This document shows positions 46,401 through 58,400 of a DNA stretch of 64,000 bases, piece by piece. The notes under the pieces were generated by a model. It was not told the origin of the DNA. It saw nothing but the letters and a program-made list of their open reading frames with translations, and did not search any database. The translations under genes were made by a program, and so were the position numbers. Numbering within the stretch: the stretch's first letter is position 1; the number at the start of each line of letters is the position of its first letter. The stretch lies in NCBI RefSeq assembly GCF_021654135.1, contig NZ_JAKGSD010000014.1:2416-66415 (forward strand), in the 5' to 3' direction. The stretch is from Amycolatopsis tucumanensis (GTDB lineage Bacteria; Actinomycetota; Actinomycetes; Mycobacteriales; Pseudonocardiaceae).

Positions 46401-49400
46401 ACCGTCAGCTTGCCGCTGGTGCCGACAGGGTCGGGGCGCAGCGCCCGGGGCGCGTCCTGGTCCGGGTCGATGTCCTCGCCGTGCGCGACGAGACGCGGGT
46501 GTTCCGCGTACACCCGGTCGAGCGCCTGGTTTTCCCCGGCGAGTTCCGACAGGGCGGCGGCGAACGGGACGTGCAGCTCCTCGGCGCGCTGGAGCTCGCG
46601 TTCCAGGCGCGACCGCGCGGCTTCGGCGCGCTGCTCGGCAATGGTCGCCGAGGCGCCGTCCGGCTGCGGCCGGCCGCTCGCCCGCTCCTGCTCGACGACC
46701 TGGCCCCACAACGTGTGCTGCGCCAGCGCGACCGCGGCGCGTTCCAGTTGCGCCTGGTGGTCGTCCCGGGCGGTTCGGATCTGCTCCAGCAGGCCGGCGA
46801 GCCGCCGGTACCGCTCGGTGAGCGCGAGGTCGGCCTCGCTCGCACCGGTCTCGCGCCGCGCCACCAGCTCGGCGACCTCGCGCGACAACCGCTCGGCGCG
46901 CGCACCGATCGAGTCCAGCAGGCCGATCATCGGGGCCGCCAGTTCCTCGGCGCGCTGCATTGCCGCGATCGGGTCGTCCGCCCGTGCGGGAACCGCGGCC
47001 AGCGCTGCCCACCCGCGCTGGTGCGCCTCGGCGAGCGTGATCATCTCGTCGAGCTGCGCCCGCACCGACCGGTCGGCCGCGAAGTCCTCCGACGGCGCGG
47101 GACGCCCGCCGTGGAACAGGTACTTCACCGGCTCGCCGTCGCCCGGATCGGGCAGCTGGTCCGGCTCGGCGACCGGCGGCCGCGACGGGCGGCCGTGCAG
47201 GCGGTCCACGGCGGCATCCGCGTGCGCCTCGGCATTGCGCTCCAGCGCGTCGACCAGCGGCTTGGTGGGCACGACCCCCGCGCGCAGCTGCGCGGCGTGC
47301 GCCAGCTCGTGGGCCAGCACTCGGACCAGCGTCTCGACCGACTCGAACGCCTCCGGCATCAGCCAGATCGCCCTGCCGTTCAGGTGCGTCGGCGTGACAC
47401 CCTTCTGGCCCTCCTCCCGCATCGTCCGGGCCAGCTCGGCGTCCTGCACCATCCCGATTTCGACACCGGTCGCGTCGAGACCCGCCCGCGCGGCGACCCA
47501 GCGAACCGTCTCCGGCGAGACCTCCAGCGGGCCGGACGGCAGCTCCGGCAGCTCGGTGACCGCGGTGGTGCCGCCGGTGTGCTCCTCGATGAGCGCACGC
47601 ACCGCGGGTTCGCTGAACCGGCGACCGGTGCCCCACAGCTCGTGCGCCTTGTTCAGTTTCGCCGTGAGGTCGGCGACCAGCACGTCCTTGCGCGCGTCGG
47701 TGGTCGCCGTGTCGGCGAAGGCCTCCGCGACCCGCGCGGTGTCAACGAGGGCCGACTTGATCCAGGCGTGGTTCTGGTAGCGCGGCAGGTCCTCCTCCCA
47801 CCCGGCGATGGCCTCGGCGGGCATCAACCGGGTCCAGCGCTCCATCAGCTTCGCGTGTTCGGCGTCGGAGTAGCCCATGTAGTAGAGGTGGTTCGCGAGG
47901 TCGGCGACCGGGTCGCCGTACAGCGCCAGTTCCCAGTCCAGCACGGCGATGTCGTTCTCGCGGACGAGGATGTTGCCCCGGTGCAGGTCCATGTGCACCA
48001 GGCCGAACCGGCGCCGAGTCAGCTCCTGCCAGCTGTCGCGCACCACCGCGAGCGGATCGTCCGGCACGCCGAACGCGTCCAGCAAGGCGCCGTGCTCGTC
48101 GGCAACCTGGTCGTGCACCGTCTCGGTCATGTCGGACAGCCGGCGCGCGAAGCCCGCCGTGTCCCCGCTGGCCGGCCAGCCGGCCGGAAGCATCGGCAGC
48201 TCGGCGGCCACGGCGTGGCTGGCCTCGGCGAGCAGCGCCGCGATGCCGTCGAGCAGGTGATCGGGTGCGGCCTCGTCCGTAGCGAGGAGCCGACCGTCTT
48301 CGAACGCGTGGACCTGACTGCCGCCGAGCGACTGCCACATGCGAGCGGCGTTCGACACGAACGCGTTCCGGGCGGCCGGGGCCATCGCCTGGTACAGGTC
48401 CGCCTCGTGCCAGATCCGGAGGTCCATGTAGGTCGCGTCGGCGGCCGGGACGCGGACGATCACCTTCCCGAACCCGGTCCGGACCATGACGTTGGTGTTG
48501 TAGTTCCCCGCGAGGCCGGCGCCGTCCTGGGCCTTGGCCATGGCCAGGGCGATGACCGTCTCGCCCCACTTCTCCCGCAGCTCCTGGTGCGCGCGATCGC
48601 GGTCGGCCGGGTGCACGCCCTGCTCCCGCATCTCGTCCTCGATCAGCGCCAGCAGCTCAGCAGCTTCGCGCTCGGCGAGCGCGGGCGGCTGGTTGTCGCG
48701 CACGTGCTGGTCGAGGTCCGCCCACGTCCAGCCGTCGGGCAGCTGGTCGGCCCGGACGCCGTGGTGCACGAACACCTCGGCGAGCGGGCGCGCGCCCTCG
48801 GCGAAGACGTCGCGCATGATCTCGATCGTCTTCGGGCTGTAGAAGCCGGCCACCTCCGCGAACTCCAGGAAGTCGAGCTGGCGGCGGCGCAGGTGATCGG
48901 TGATCTGCCGGGTCGCGTAGTGAGCGAGCTGGTTGCGGTCCTCGCCCATCACGGCGCCGTCGTAGCCGTAGCGCAACCGGTTCTGCTCCAGCGTCAGGAA
49001 CTCGCCGCGGCGGTTCCAGCCCGCCGACAGGACGTTGAACAGGACCGACACCTTCGCGGTCAGCACCTGCATGGCGGCGTGGAAGAGGTTCGTCGCCGGC
49101 CCGATCCACGCGGTGAGCAGCCGGGCGAGGAGGTTCGGGACGTTGCCGGTGGCCAGGTCGCCGTACATCAGGTCGAGCATCCCGGGCACACCCGTGTACC
49201 CCAGGTGCGCGGCCTTGACGAGGAGGGCCATCAGCTGGACCGCGGTCTCCGGGTCCTCGCCCTTGATCAGGTAGGCGGAGTCGTAGCTGTTGACCACGAG
49301 GTGGGTGGGGGCGCCGGGCACGCCGGCCTGGAACCGGAAGATCAGTTGCTGGCGGTGCGCGCCCTGTGCCTTGGCGCCCAGCTCCCACGGCCCGGGATGG

Positions 49401-52400
49401 CGGACCTTGTCGATGTAGAGCACGAGTTCGCCGCGGCCCATCCGGCGCGCCATGGCCAGGTGCTCGATGCGGCGGGTGAGCTCGCCGCTCTCGATCATCT
49501 CGTCCAGCTTCGAGATCAGCGACTCGGGCTCCGCGAACTCGGCGTCCCGGCGCGCCAGGATCTCCCGTGCCTTGGCCCCGAACTCGGGGTGGTCGGCGTA
49601 GGACGCCAGCACCTCCCGCAGGTTCTCCTCCTCCCGGCGGATTTCGCGGGCCGTCATCCACGCGAGGTCGTCCATCGCCCGCGGGGTCGCGATGAGCGGG
49701 CTGACCTCCTTCTGCATCCGGATCGACAGGCGCTCGAACCCGCTGCGGCCGGTGACCATCCGCATGATTCCGTCGAGCGTTTTCTGGATGACGTCGGTGA
49801 CGGTCTGGCCCGCGGCGGGGATGTTGTCCTGCTGCAGGCTCAGAGCGACGCTCATCCCGCCGCTGCCCGCCGCCTTGCCGCCGGCCGCGCTGCCCAGCTG
49901 TCCCATCGACCGCGGGTGCAGGAAGCGCTCCCGCTCGACGAGGTCGTCGGCCTCCCGGTGCATCCACTCCGTGAGCTCGGCGGCGGGCAGCCGGGTGTCG
50001 CCCGTCGTCCACTGAGCCGGGAGCAGCACGTTGAACTCGCGGACGTCGGTCCGCTCGCGCTTGTACACGCCCGCCCGAGTGACCGCGGGCATGGTCGGCA
50101 CGGGCAGTTCGGCGCTGACCCCGATCCGGAGCCGGATCTCCGCGGGGATCTTCGGGGTCCGCATCCGGCCCTTCGCCAGCGCGACGAGCGTGAACGACCC
50201 GCCACCGGCCTCCAGCGCCTCGGCCTGCTCGAACCTGATTTCCCCGGCCAGCTCCGCCGCGGCCCGCTCGTCCTCGGGCGTTCCGCGGCCGGCCGCGATC
50301 GTCTCGGCCAGCTCGATCAGCCGTCGCTCCCGCTCGACCGACACGCGCCTGGCCTCTTCCGCCACCCTGGCCGCCTCCTCGGACGCGGCCTTCGTGGTCT
50401 TGACCGCTTCTTCGGCGTCCCGCTGGGCGGCCCGGGCCCGCTCGGCCGCCGCGGTCTTCTCCGCGACCTCATCCGCGGCGGCCTCCTTCACGGCCTTGGC
50501 GGCCTTCTCCGCCGCCGCCTTGGCCTTGGCGGCGGCCTCGACGGCGCTCTTGTGCGCGGCGACGGCCTGTTCCGCGCGGACTTCGTCGGCGGTGAGCAGC
50601 CGGGCGTCCTCGATTCCCGGCCGGGTGCGGATGCGGTCCCGCATCTGGATGGCGCCCTCGTGGAGCATCCGCCCCGGATCGTCGGGCACGTACTCGGGAT
50701 CCGCCTGACTGGCGGGCAGGAAGCGGCGGATCTCGGCGCCGAGCTTCCGGTTCAGCTCGGCCGCGGAACCCATGAGCCGCAGGGAATCCTCGGCCATCGC
50801 CGTCCGCGCGCCCGTGCCGACCAGCGCCTTGAAGCCCTGGCGTTCCCGGACCGCGTCCTCCCACAGCTTCCGGGCCAGCGCCAGGTACTTGAAGTTCAGG
50901 TAGCGCGAGCTCACCATGCCGCCGCGGCCACCGGCGCTGGAGCCGATCGAGGACCCGAGCATGTTCCAGCCGCCCGTCGCGGCGGCGAACCCGGCGGTGA
51001 TCAGGACCTCCAGGGGGTAGGTCCCGTACAGCTCAGTGATCAGGGACCGCAGCGGCGGCTGGAGCCACAGCTGTCCCGCCTTGATGACCACGTCGACCAG
51101 CTGCTCGGAGACCGCCGCGCGGATCGCGGCGTCGCCGGCGCGGTATACGTCGGGCGAGATGCCGATCCAGTACCGCAGCTCGGTGGAGGGCACGTCGCCG
51201 CCCTTGAGCAGCTGGTACGACCGGTCGAACCGGCCGACCTCGAGCGAGACCTTGACGTGCTCCCCGGTCGGCATCGTGAACATCAGCGTGCCGGCGTCCT
51301 GCACGGCCACGGTGCCGGCGTCGCGGTGGGCGATGCGCTCGTCGGACCAGCGCACGTCGGTCAGCTTCGCGAACGTCTCGATCAGATCTTCCCGGCCGCG
51401 CAGGTGAGTCCGCGGGAAGTCGTTGTCCACGAGCTGCTGGGCGATCTCGCCACCGACGGTGCTGAGCTTGTTCTGGAAGTCGGCCGCCTCGTTCCCGGTG
51501 AGCGGCTCCGGCTTGCTCGGCGGGGCGGTCTCCGGGACGCTGCGGACGGCGGCCAGGTCGGCCATCGGGCGCAGCTCCTCGGCGGCCTCGTGCTTGCCCT
51601 CCTCGAGCGAGTCGGCGGTCGGGCCGATGCCACCGCGCATCATGAACGCGCGCTGCCGCCGCATCTCGTTGGCGGCCTCGGTCTGCTTGCCCGTCGCCGT
51701 GACGTAGGACCACGGGGCGAACAACCCGGCCCACGCGAAGTAGAACAACCGGCCCAGCAGGTACAGCGCGCTCACGCCCAGACCGGAGAGCAGCCCCGCG
51801 GCGGTGCCGACCACGATGCCGATGAGGTTGCCGCCCTGCGCCAGCATCGTGGTCCGCGCCTCGATGCCCGCCGACGGGTTCTGCGACCGGAAGGCGGCGA
51901 CCTCCCGCAGCACCAACCGGTGCAGGGCCTCCTTGGCCGCCTCCGGGTCGGCGTCCGGCCGGACGGCGACGACCAGCTGCCCGCCCTCGACCCAGTAGAC
52001 CGGGATCAGCGCTGGCAGCGGTAGGTCGAGGCCCGCCGTCGGGTCGTGCCCGAGCCGGCTGATGAACTTCGCGAGGTCGGCTTCGCTCTCGATGCGTTCA
52101 CCGGGGTGGTTCTGCTCGATCCAGGCCGCCTTGCCGTGGAAGCGGAACTGCTCCGCCAGCGGGTGATCGCCGGCGCGAATCTGCTCGGCGGTGGGACCGA
52201 CGTTGATCTGCATGGTGAAGCCGGACCGGAAGACGCGCCCGCCGCGGGTCTTGTCCGTGCCCGAGTACCACACGACCTTGACGATGTTGTGGAACGACGG
52301 CTCGCCGACGGCCACCATGTCCGGCGGCGCCTGCTCCTCGACCGGCACGTACAGGCCCTTGATCGGGAACTCGTTGACCTGCGTCAGCTTGATGTTGTAG

Positions 52401-55400
52401 AGCCGATCGCCGAAGACGCCCTTGACCTCGGAGTTGCCGAAGGTGCCCTGCAGGACCTCCTTCATGACGGCGGCCCAGGCGCCCGCGGGGTGCTCGTCCG
52501 CCTGGGCGAGCTGCGCGAGCAACCGCACCCCGGCGGGACGCACGCGGCCACGGAACCGGCGGTGGCTGATCATGACCTCTTCGATCAGCTTGAACCGGTG
52601 GTCGCTGCGGGCGAGCGCGACGCTGAGGCCCAGCCCGTGGTCGGTGGCGGCGGCGTCGCCGCTGACGAGGCGCCGGAGCTCCTCCTCGACCGCCGCCAGC
52701 TCCGCCCCCAGCTGGCGGAGCGCCGGGTCGGCGTGCTGGGCCAGCGCGGCGAAGTCCGCCGCGCGACGGCCCTCGTGACCCTGCTCGCGCAGGGCCCGCA
52801 CGATCGCGTCGTGCTGGCCGAGCAGTTCGACCAGGTGCTCGATGGCCGCCAGATCCCGCTCGGCCACGGTCGATGCCGTCTGCCGCCCGAGTCCTTCGAC
52901 GTCCGCGCGGAAGACCCTGGACCGGTCCTCGGCCGGGTCGATGTCCTCGCCGTGCGCGGCGAGGCGGGGGTGCTCCTCGTGGATCTGCTCCAGGGACTCG
53001 GTTTCCCGGACCAGTTCGCCGAGTGCGACCTCGAACGGCCTGCGCAGCTCGTCGACGCGCCGGAGCTCGGTCTCCAGCTCGCGTGCGGCCTCGCGCGCGT
53101 ACAGGTCCGCGAGAGCCGGCGTCACCGTTTCGCCGCCCAGCACCGGCAGCGGCCCGTTCGCGGCTTCCGCGGCCCGCGCCTCTTCGGCGAGTTCGGTCCA
53201 CGCCGTGAGCCCGTCGAGCGCGGTGTGCGCGAAGGTCAGCTGCTCCTGCTGGTCCTCCCAGCGCGTCCGCACCAGGTCGAGGGCCCCGGTCAGGCGCTGG
53301 TACCGGCGGGTGAGGGCGACTTCGGCGCGGCTCTCTCCCGGTTCGTGCCGCCGGGCCAGCTCGGCCACCTGGCCCCGCAGCTCGTTGACGCGCTCCCCGA
53401 TGGCTTCCAGCAGCTTCGTCATCGGTTCCGCGAGTTCGTCGGCGAGCGCGATCGCGGCGGCCGGCCCTTCCTCGGCGGCCTCCCGGAGCCGCTGTTCCGC
53501 CTGCACCAGCCCGCCGGATCCGCGCTGGTGGGCGTCGACGAGCGTGAGCAGGTCCTGCAGCCGGGCCCGCACCTGGCGGTCGTCGCGGAAGTCCGGCTCG
53601 GTCACCGGCGCCGCGGGGGTGGCGGGCACGAGCGCGGTCAGCTCGGCGGCCACGTCCATTTGCGCGTACCCGTGGGTGACGGCGGCGCCCGGGATCTGCC
53701 CGGTGAGCCAGGCGGCGAAGGTCGCGCCGTGGGCGTGCAGCGCCGCCCGGATGCGGTCGCGCACCGCTGGGGACACCTCGGCGCCGCCGCTTCCGCCGGA
53801 GAAGAAGCGGTGCAGCATGGCGTCCGCGTCGCGGCTGAGTTCCGCCTGGCGAGCGCGCGGGAGGCGCTCGATCTCGGCGAGCGCGGCCGGCACGAAGTCG
53901 GCGTCCGAGCCGGGGAGCAGCGCGTGCGCGGTCAGCCCGTCGGGCAGGCTGTGGAACGCGTCGCCGATGGCGGTGGGGTCGGCTTCCGCGAACTGGCGGC
54001 GCTGCGCGGCAGTGACGAAGTGGTCGCCCAGCACCATCAGCGCGGCGACCTCCCGCAGCCGCAGCAGGTCCGCCTGCGTCAGGTCGGCGGGGATGCCGGC
54101 CCGCTCCAGCCACTCGGTGAAGGCCGCCGTGTCGTCCGCGCGGAAACCGAACCAGGGCGCGGCGTCCGCGATCGACCGCGCAACCACCTGCGGCGGAGTC
54201 GCGTTGAGCGCCGCGGTCAGCCCGGTGCCCAGGTCATCCGGCCAGCGCTGCGCCAGCTGGGTCAGGTACTCGGCGCCGTGGATGTGCGCGGCCCGCACGG
54301 CCTGCGGCAGGAGGTCACCGAAGGTGCGGTGCAGCGCGGGCAGGTCGAGGTCCCGGCCCAGCAGCGCGTAGGCGTTGTCCGCGTGCTCGACGGTCTCCCG
54401 CAGGACGTCGAACGGCACCGACGGCGTCGGGCGGGCCGGCACGGCGGGGATTTCGGCGCCCTGCCACGCCGGATCGAACCGGTTGAAGGTGAACCCGCGC
54501 TCGACGCGCCGCACGTTCCACGGGGCCACCTCGGTCGGCGCGGGTGGCCGCGGCACGGGCCGCTCGGCCAGCATCTCGCGGGTTCGCGTGCTCAGCCGCT
54601 CCAGCTTGACCTGCTCGAAGTCGAGTCCCGCCGGCAACGCCCGCCGGATCTCGTCCTCGAGCGCGAGCATGTCGGCCAGCGTGGTGAGCTGACGGCCGGC
54701 ACGCTGCTGGGCCATGACCTCGAGCACGGCCAGCCGGCCGACCACCTCAGCCGACGGAACCGGGAGCTTGCGCCGCCGCAATCCGCGGAACAGCCGCTCC
54801 GCGGGCAGTTCCTCCAGTTCGTGACGGGACTTGCCGATCTGGAAGGCGATCTCCCGCGCGGTCACTTCCGGGGTCAGTCCCGCCGCGACCGCGATCCGGA
54901 TCGCGGGGCCACCCCGGCCGCCTGGTTCCAGTCTCGACGCGGACCTGGCGCCGCCGAGTTCGCCGTCGTCCCCGATGACCACCTCGGCCGGAACGCTGCC
55001 GACGTGGAACCGGACGCGGCCGCTGCCCTCCTCGTCGATCCTGACGCGCGGCAGGCCGGCACGCACGGACTGCATCGCGGGGGCCAGCACTTCACCGGCG
55101 CTCGTGTCCACGACGCGAGCGGAGATCACGACCCGGCCGTCCTCACGTGACGTGGTGATCTCCAGCCGCCCTCGCCGCGCGGGCGGTGCCGGGTCCAGGT
55201 CGCGCGTGCCGGTGGTGATCCGCACCTCCGATCCCGGAGGCAGCGTGGCGCCGAGCTTCTCCAGCTGGTACCAGCTGAGCTGCCGGGTCGGCCAGTGTTC
55301 CATGTGGACGGTTACCGGGTCACGGGTGGCGGCCGGGGCGCCGGCGGCCTCGGCCCGGTGGACCGCGAGCCGCTCCTGAGCGTGCTGCAGCTCGTAGGTG

Positions 55401-58400
55401 TGGTCGTTCGGCCGGGCGGAGAGACGCTTGACCGCCTCGGTGTAGGCCGCCACGTAAGCCGCCGCGTCGGTGGCGCCCTTGCGCGCGGTCACCGTCACCC
55501 CCGGCTCGCCGGTCAGCACGATCTCGGTGGCGCCGAGGGTGACGAGGAGGTCGACGAGATCGCCTGCCTCGTTGCGCACCTTGCTCGCCGGGAAGGTCAC
55601 GGCGCTCTGCTCGGCGGCCCGTGCCCGGAACAGGCCGCCGTCGCGGAGGGCTTCGAACGCGGCCACGATCTCGCCCGTGGACGGTGGGTGCGAGACCGCC
55701 TGCAGGCCGTCGATCGTGACCTCGGCGAAGGAGCCGCGTGCCGGGGCCGCGGGGGCGATGTCCCGTCGCGACTCGGGCCAGGTCAGATGCCGGGCGGACA
55801 GGACGACATCGGCGGGGCCGGGGGCCGGCAACGCGGACGCCTCGCCGACCAGCAGGCGCGGGCCCTCGGCTCGCGGCACGGCGGGGAACTCGCGCGGCAG
55901 CGCGGCGACGAGCCGGCGGTCGCCGGAATCCGACGTCTCCGCGTGCACGCGCAAGAACCACTCGCCGAACGCCGCACGCGCCTCCGCGATGAGGTCCGCG
56001 TCGGTGTCCGGGCCGAAGGCGACCACGACGCGGCCGTCGCTGTACAGCAGACGTGCCACGCGGGCCGCGGCCGCGCCCATGCCGCCGGTGACCGGATCGC
56101 GGGCGAGCCGGTCCAGGACGATCTCGTCGTACTGCGCCGAGTCCGCCACCTCGTCCAAGCGCCGTGCGTCGAGCGTCCCTGTCCACGGGGTCTCGGCGTG
56201 CCACGGCAGCCCGGGTTCGTCCATCTGCGCCCGCGGTTGCTCGTACCGCCCGTCCGCGGCGAACTCCAGCGCGAGCAGCCCGGTGGCGCCCACCGCCGCG
56301 ATATCTGCGGGCGACGGGAAGCGCTCCGTGCCGAACGGGTGCTCGGCGGCGCGGCGGAGGACCTCGTCCGCCCGCGCGACCTCACCACGCAGGACCTCGG
56401 CCAGGTGGGCGCGTACGGCGTCCTGGTCTCCCCGCAGCTCGGAAGGGGTCAGCCGGTGGCCCCGCACGCGACGCTCGACGTCCTTGACCGTCTCGGTGTC
56501 CCAGCGCTTGGCGCCCTCGACGCGGGCGAGCAGGTCGGTCACGACGGCGCGCCGTTCCCGCAACAGCTCCACGACCTCCGCGGCGTCCCGGCGGCCCTGG
56601 TCGTCGGCGGCCCAGCCATGGGCGCCCGGCTCGAACCGCTTGACGCCGGTAATGGCACGCGAGGGCAGGTGATCGAGGTCGAAGCCGGCGCCGCGCAGGG
56701 CGTTCTCGATGACGGCGCGGTCGGCGTTCCGGCCGGTGGTGATCGACACGGTCGATCCGACCGGCAGCGCCGCACCTGCCGCGCGGAGGACCTCACCGGT
56801 CAGGTCCGCGTGGTCCCACCGTTCGATCCGCAGCCGCACCGGCGGCCGCGGCTCCACGGTCTGCGCGGCGGCCGCCGCCTGGTGCCGGGCGTGCTCCGCG
56901 TGGGCGTGCTCGAGCATCGCCCGCAGCCGCGCGTCGTCGCTCCGCGAAAGCTCCGCTTCGATCCGGTCGATCGCCGTGGCGTAGACCTGGGCGTAGCCGG
57001 ACGCGTCGGAGGGACCCTTGACCATGTGCACCGCGACGGTGTCGGTCCAGAGGCCGGTGAACGTCAGGTCGGTCGCGCCGAGCGAGACCGCCGCGGCGAC
57101 CAGGTCGCCGGCGTGCGGCGCGAGGTCCGCACTCGTGACCATCGACACCCGGCCGCCCTCCGGCACGGCCTCGAAGGCGTTGGGCAGCGCCCCGATCGCC
57201 GGGCCGGTGAAGGCGTCGATCTGCACACCCTCGAAGTGGACGGCGTCGAACTCACCCACGGGCAGCGGGTTCGCCGCGGCATCAGGCTGGGTCACGGCGT
57301 CGGTGTTCACCGCGAGGTCGCCCGGGCCCGGGGGCGGCGTGCCGGGCGCGCGATCGCCCCCGATCACAAGCCGGTTCCCGGCCGGGATGTCCGGGTCCAC
57401 CGGCCGTGCGCGCTTCGCCCAGCCGACGAGACGTCCGTCGCCCCAGTCGTCGATCTCGGCGCCGATCTCACCGAAGTACCACTCCAGGGCGGCGCGGATC
57501 TCCGCCACGGGAGCGCCGCGTTCGACCTCGACCACGAGACGTCCGTCGTGACGCAGCGAGCGCCAGGCCGCGCCGACGACCTCGGCGACGCCACCGGTCG
57601 CCGGCTCCGGCCGGACGCCGCGCAGCACGATCTCCGGGGCGGGCTCCCCGCGTGTCGATCGCACGGCGTCGGCGGTGGCGTCGTCGACCACCAGCTGTCC
57701 GGACGGCGCCGGCCGCGGACCCGGCGCGGTGCCCGGATCGTCACCACCGTCGTCCCGGGACAGGTCCTGGAACGCGGCCCACGTGCCTGCGGCGCGCAGG
57801 ACGTCCTCGCCCGGCCAGGGATCGGTGTAACCGTGCAGCAGGACCGGTGCACCCACCTCGACGACGTCGTTCGGAGACGGGAATCCGGTGGTGCCGAACT
57901 CGTGCTCTGCTGCCCGGAGCAGCACGGTGTCGGCATCCCGTACCGCGAGCCGCAGCCGGTCGGCGTGCAGCGGGCCGTGCTCGGTCTGGAACGGGCTGCC
58001 CTGCCCGAGCGCTCGGGCCATCGCGTCGCGCTGCTCGCGCAGGTGTGCCAGTGCCCGCGCGGCGTCCTGCCTGCCGCGCTTCCCCGGGTGCCAGCCGTAC
58101 CCGGCCTTGGCGAGGTCGACGCCACGGTGCCCGCTCACCTCGTGCAGGAGATGGGTGAGACCGGCCTCGCGGTAGTTCGCCACCAGAATCTGGTTCACCT
58201 GCGAGGTTCGCTCCGAGTACCGGCGAGCATCAGGAGAGTCCGGGTTGCGGTGCTCGGCCCACATCCGGCCGTCCGGCTCGCGGTGCAGGCGCACCTGCAA
58301 CGTCGCGTCGTCCGCGTTGCCGCGGCCGATCGCGAAGGTCAGCGTGACGGTGTCCCGGCCGGCGGCGCTGACGGTGGCCAAGTCGGCGAGCCGGACCTCC

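Noticed and set aside
40910..52024. A plus-strand open frame of about 3,700 codons antisense to the giant gene
   Set aside because: Its translation is Arg/Gly/His-rich and low in complexity, with no domain recognisable, as expected from the reverse of a GC-rich coding strand. The minus-strand frame has clear domains.
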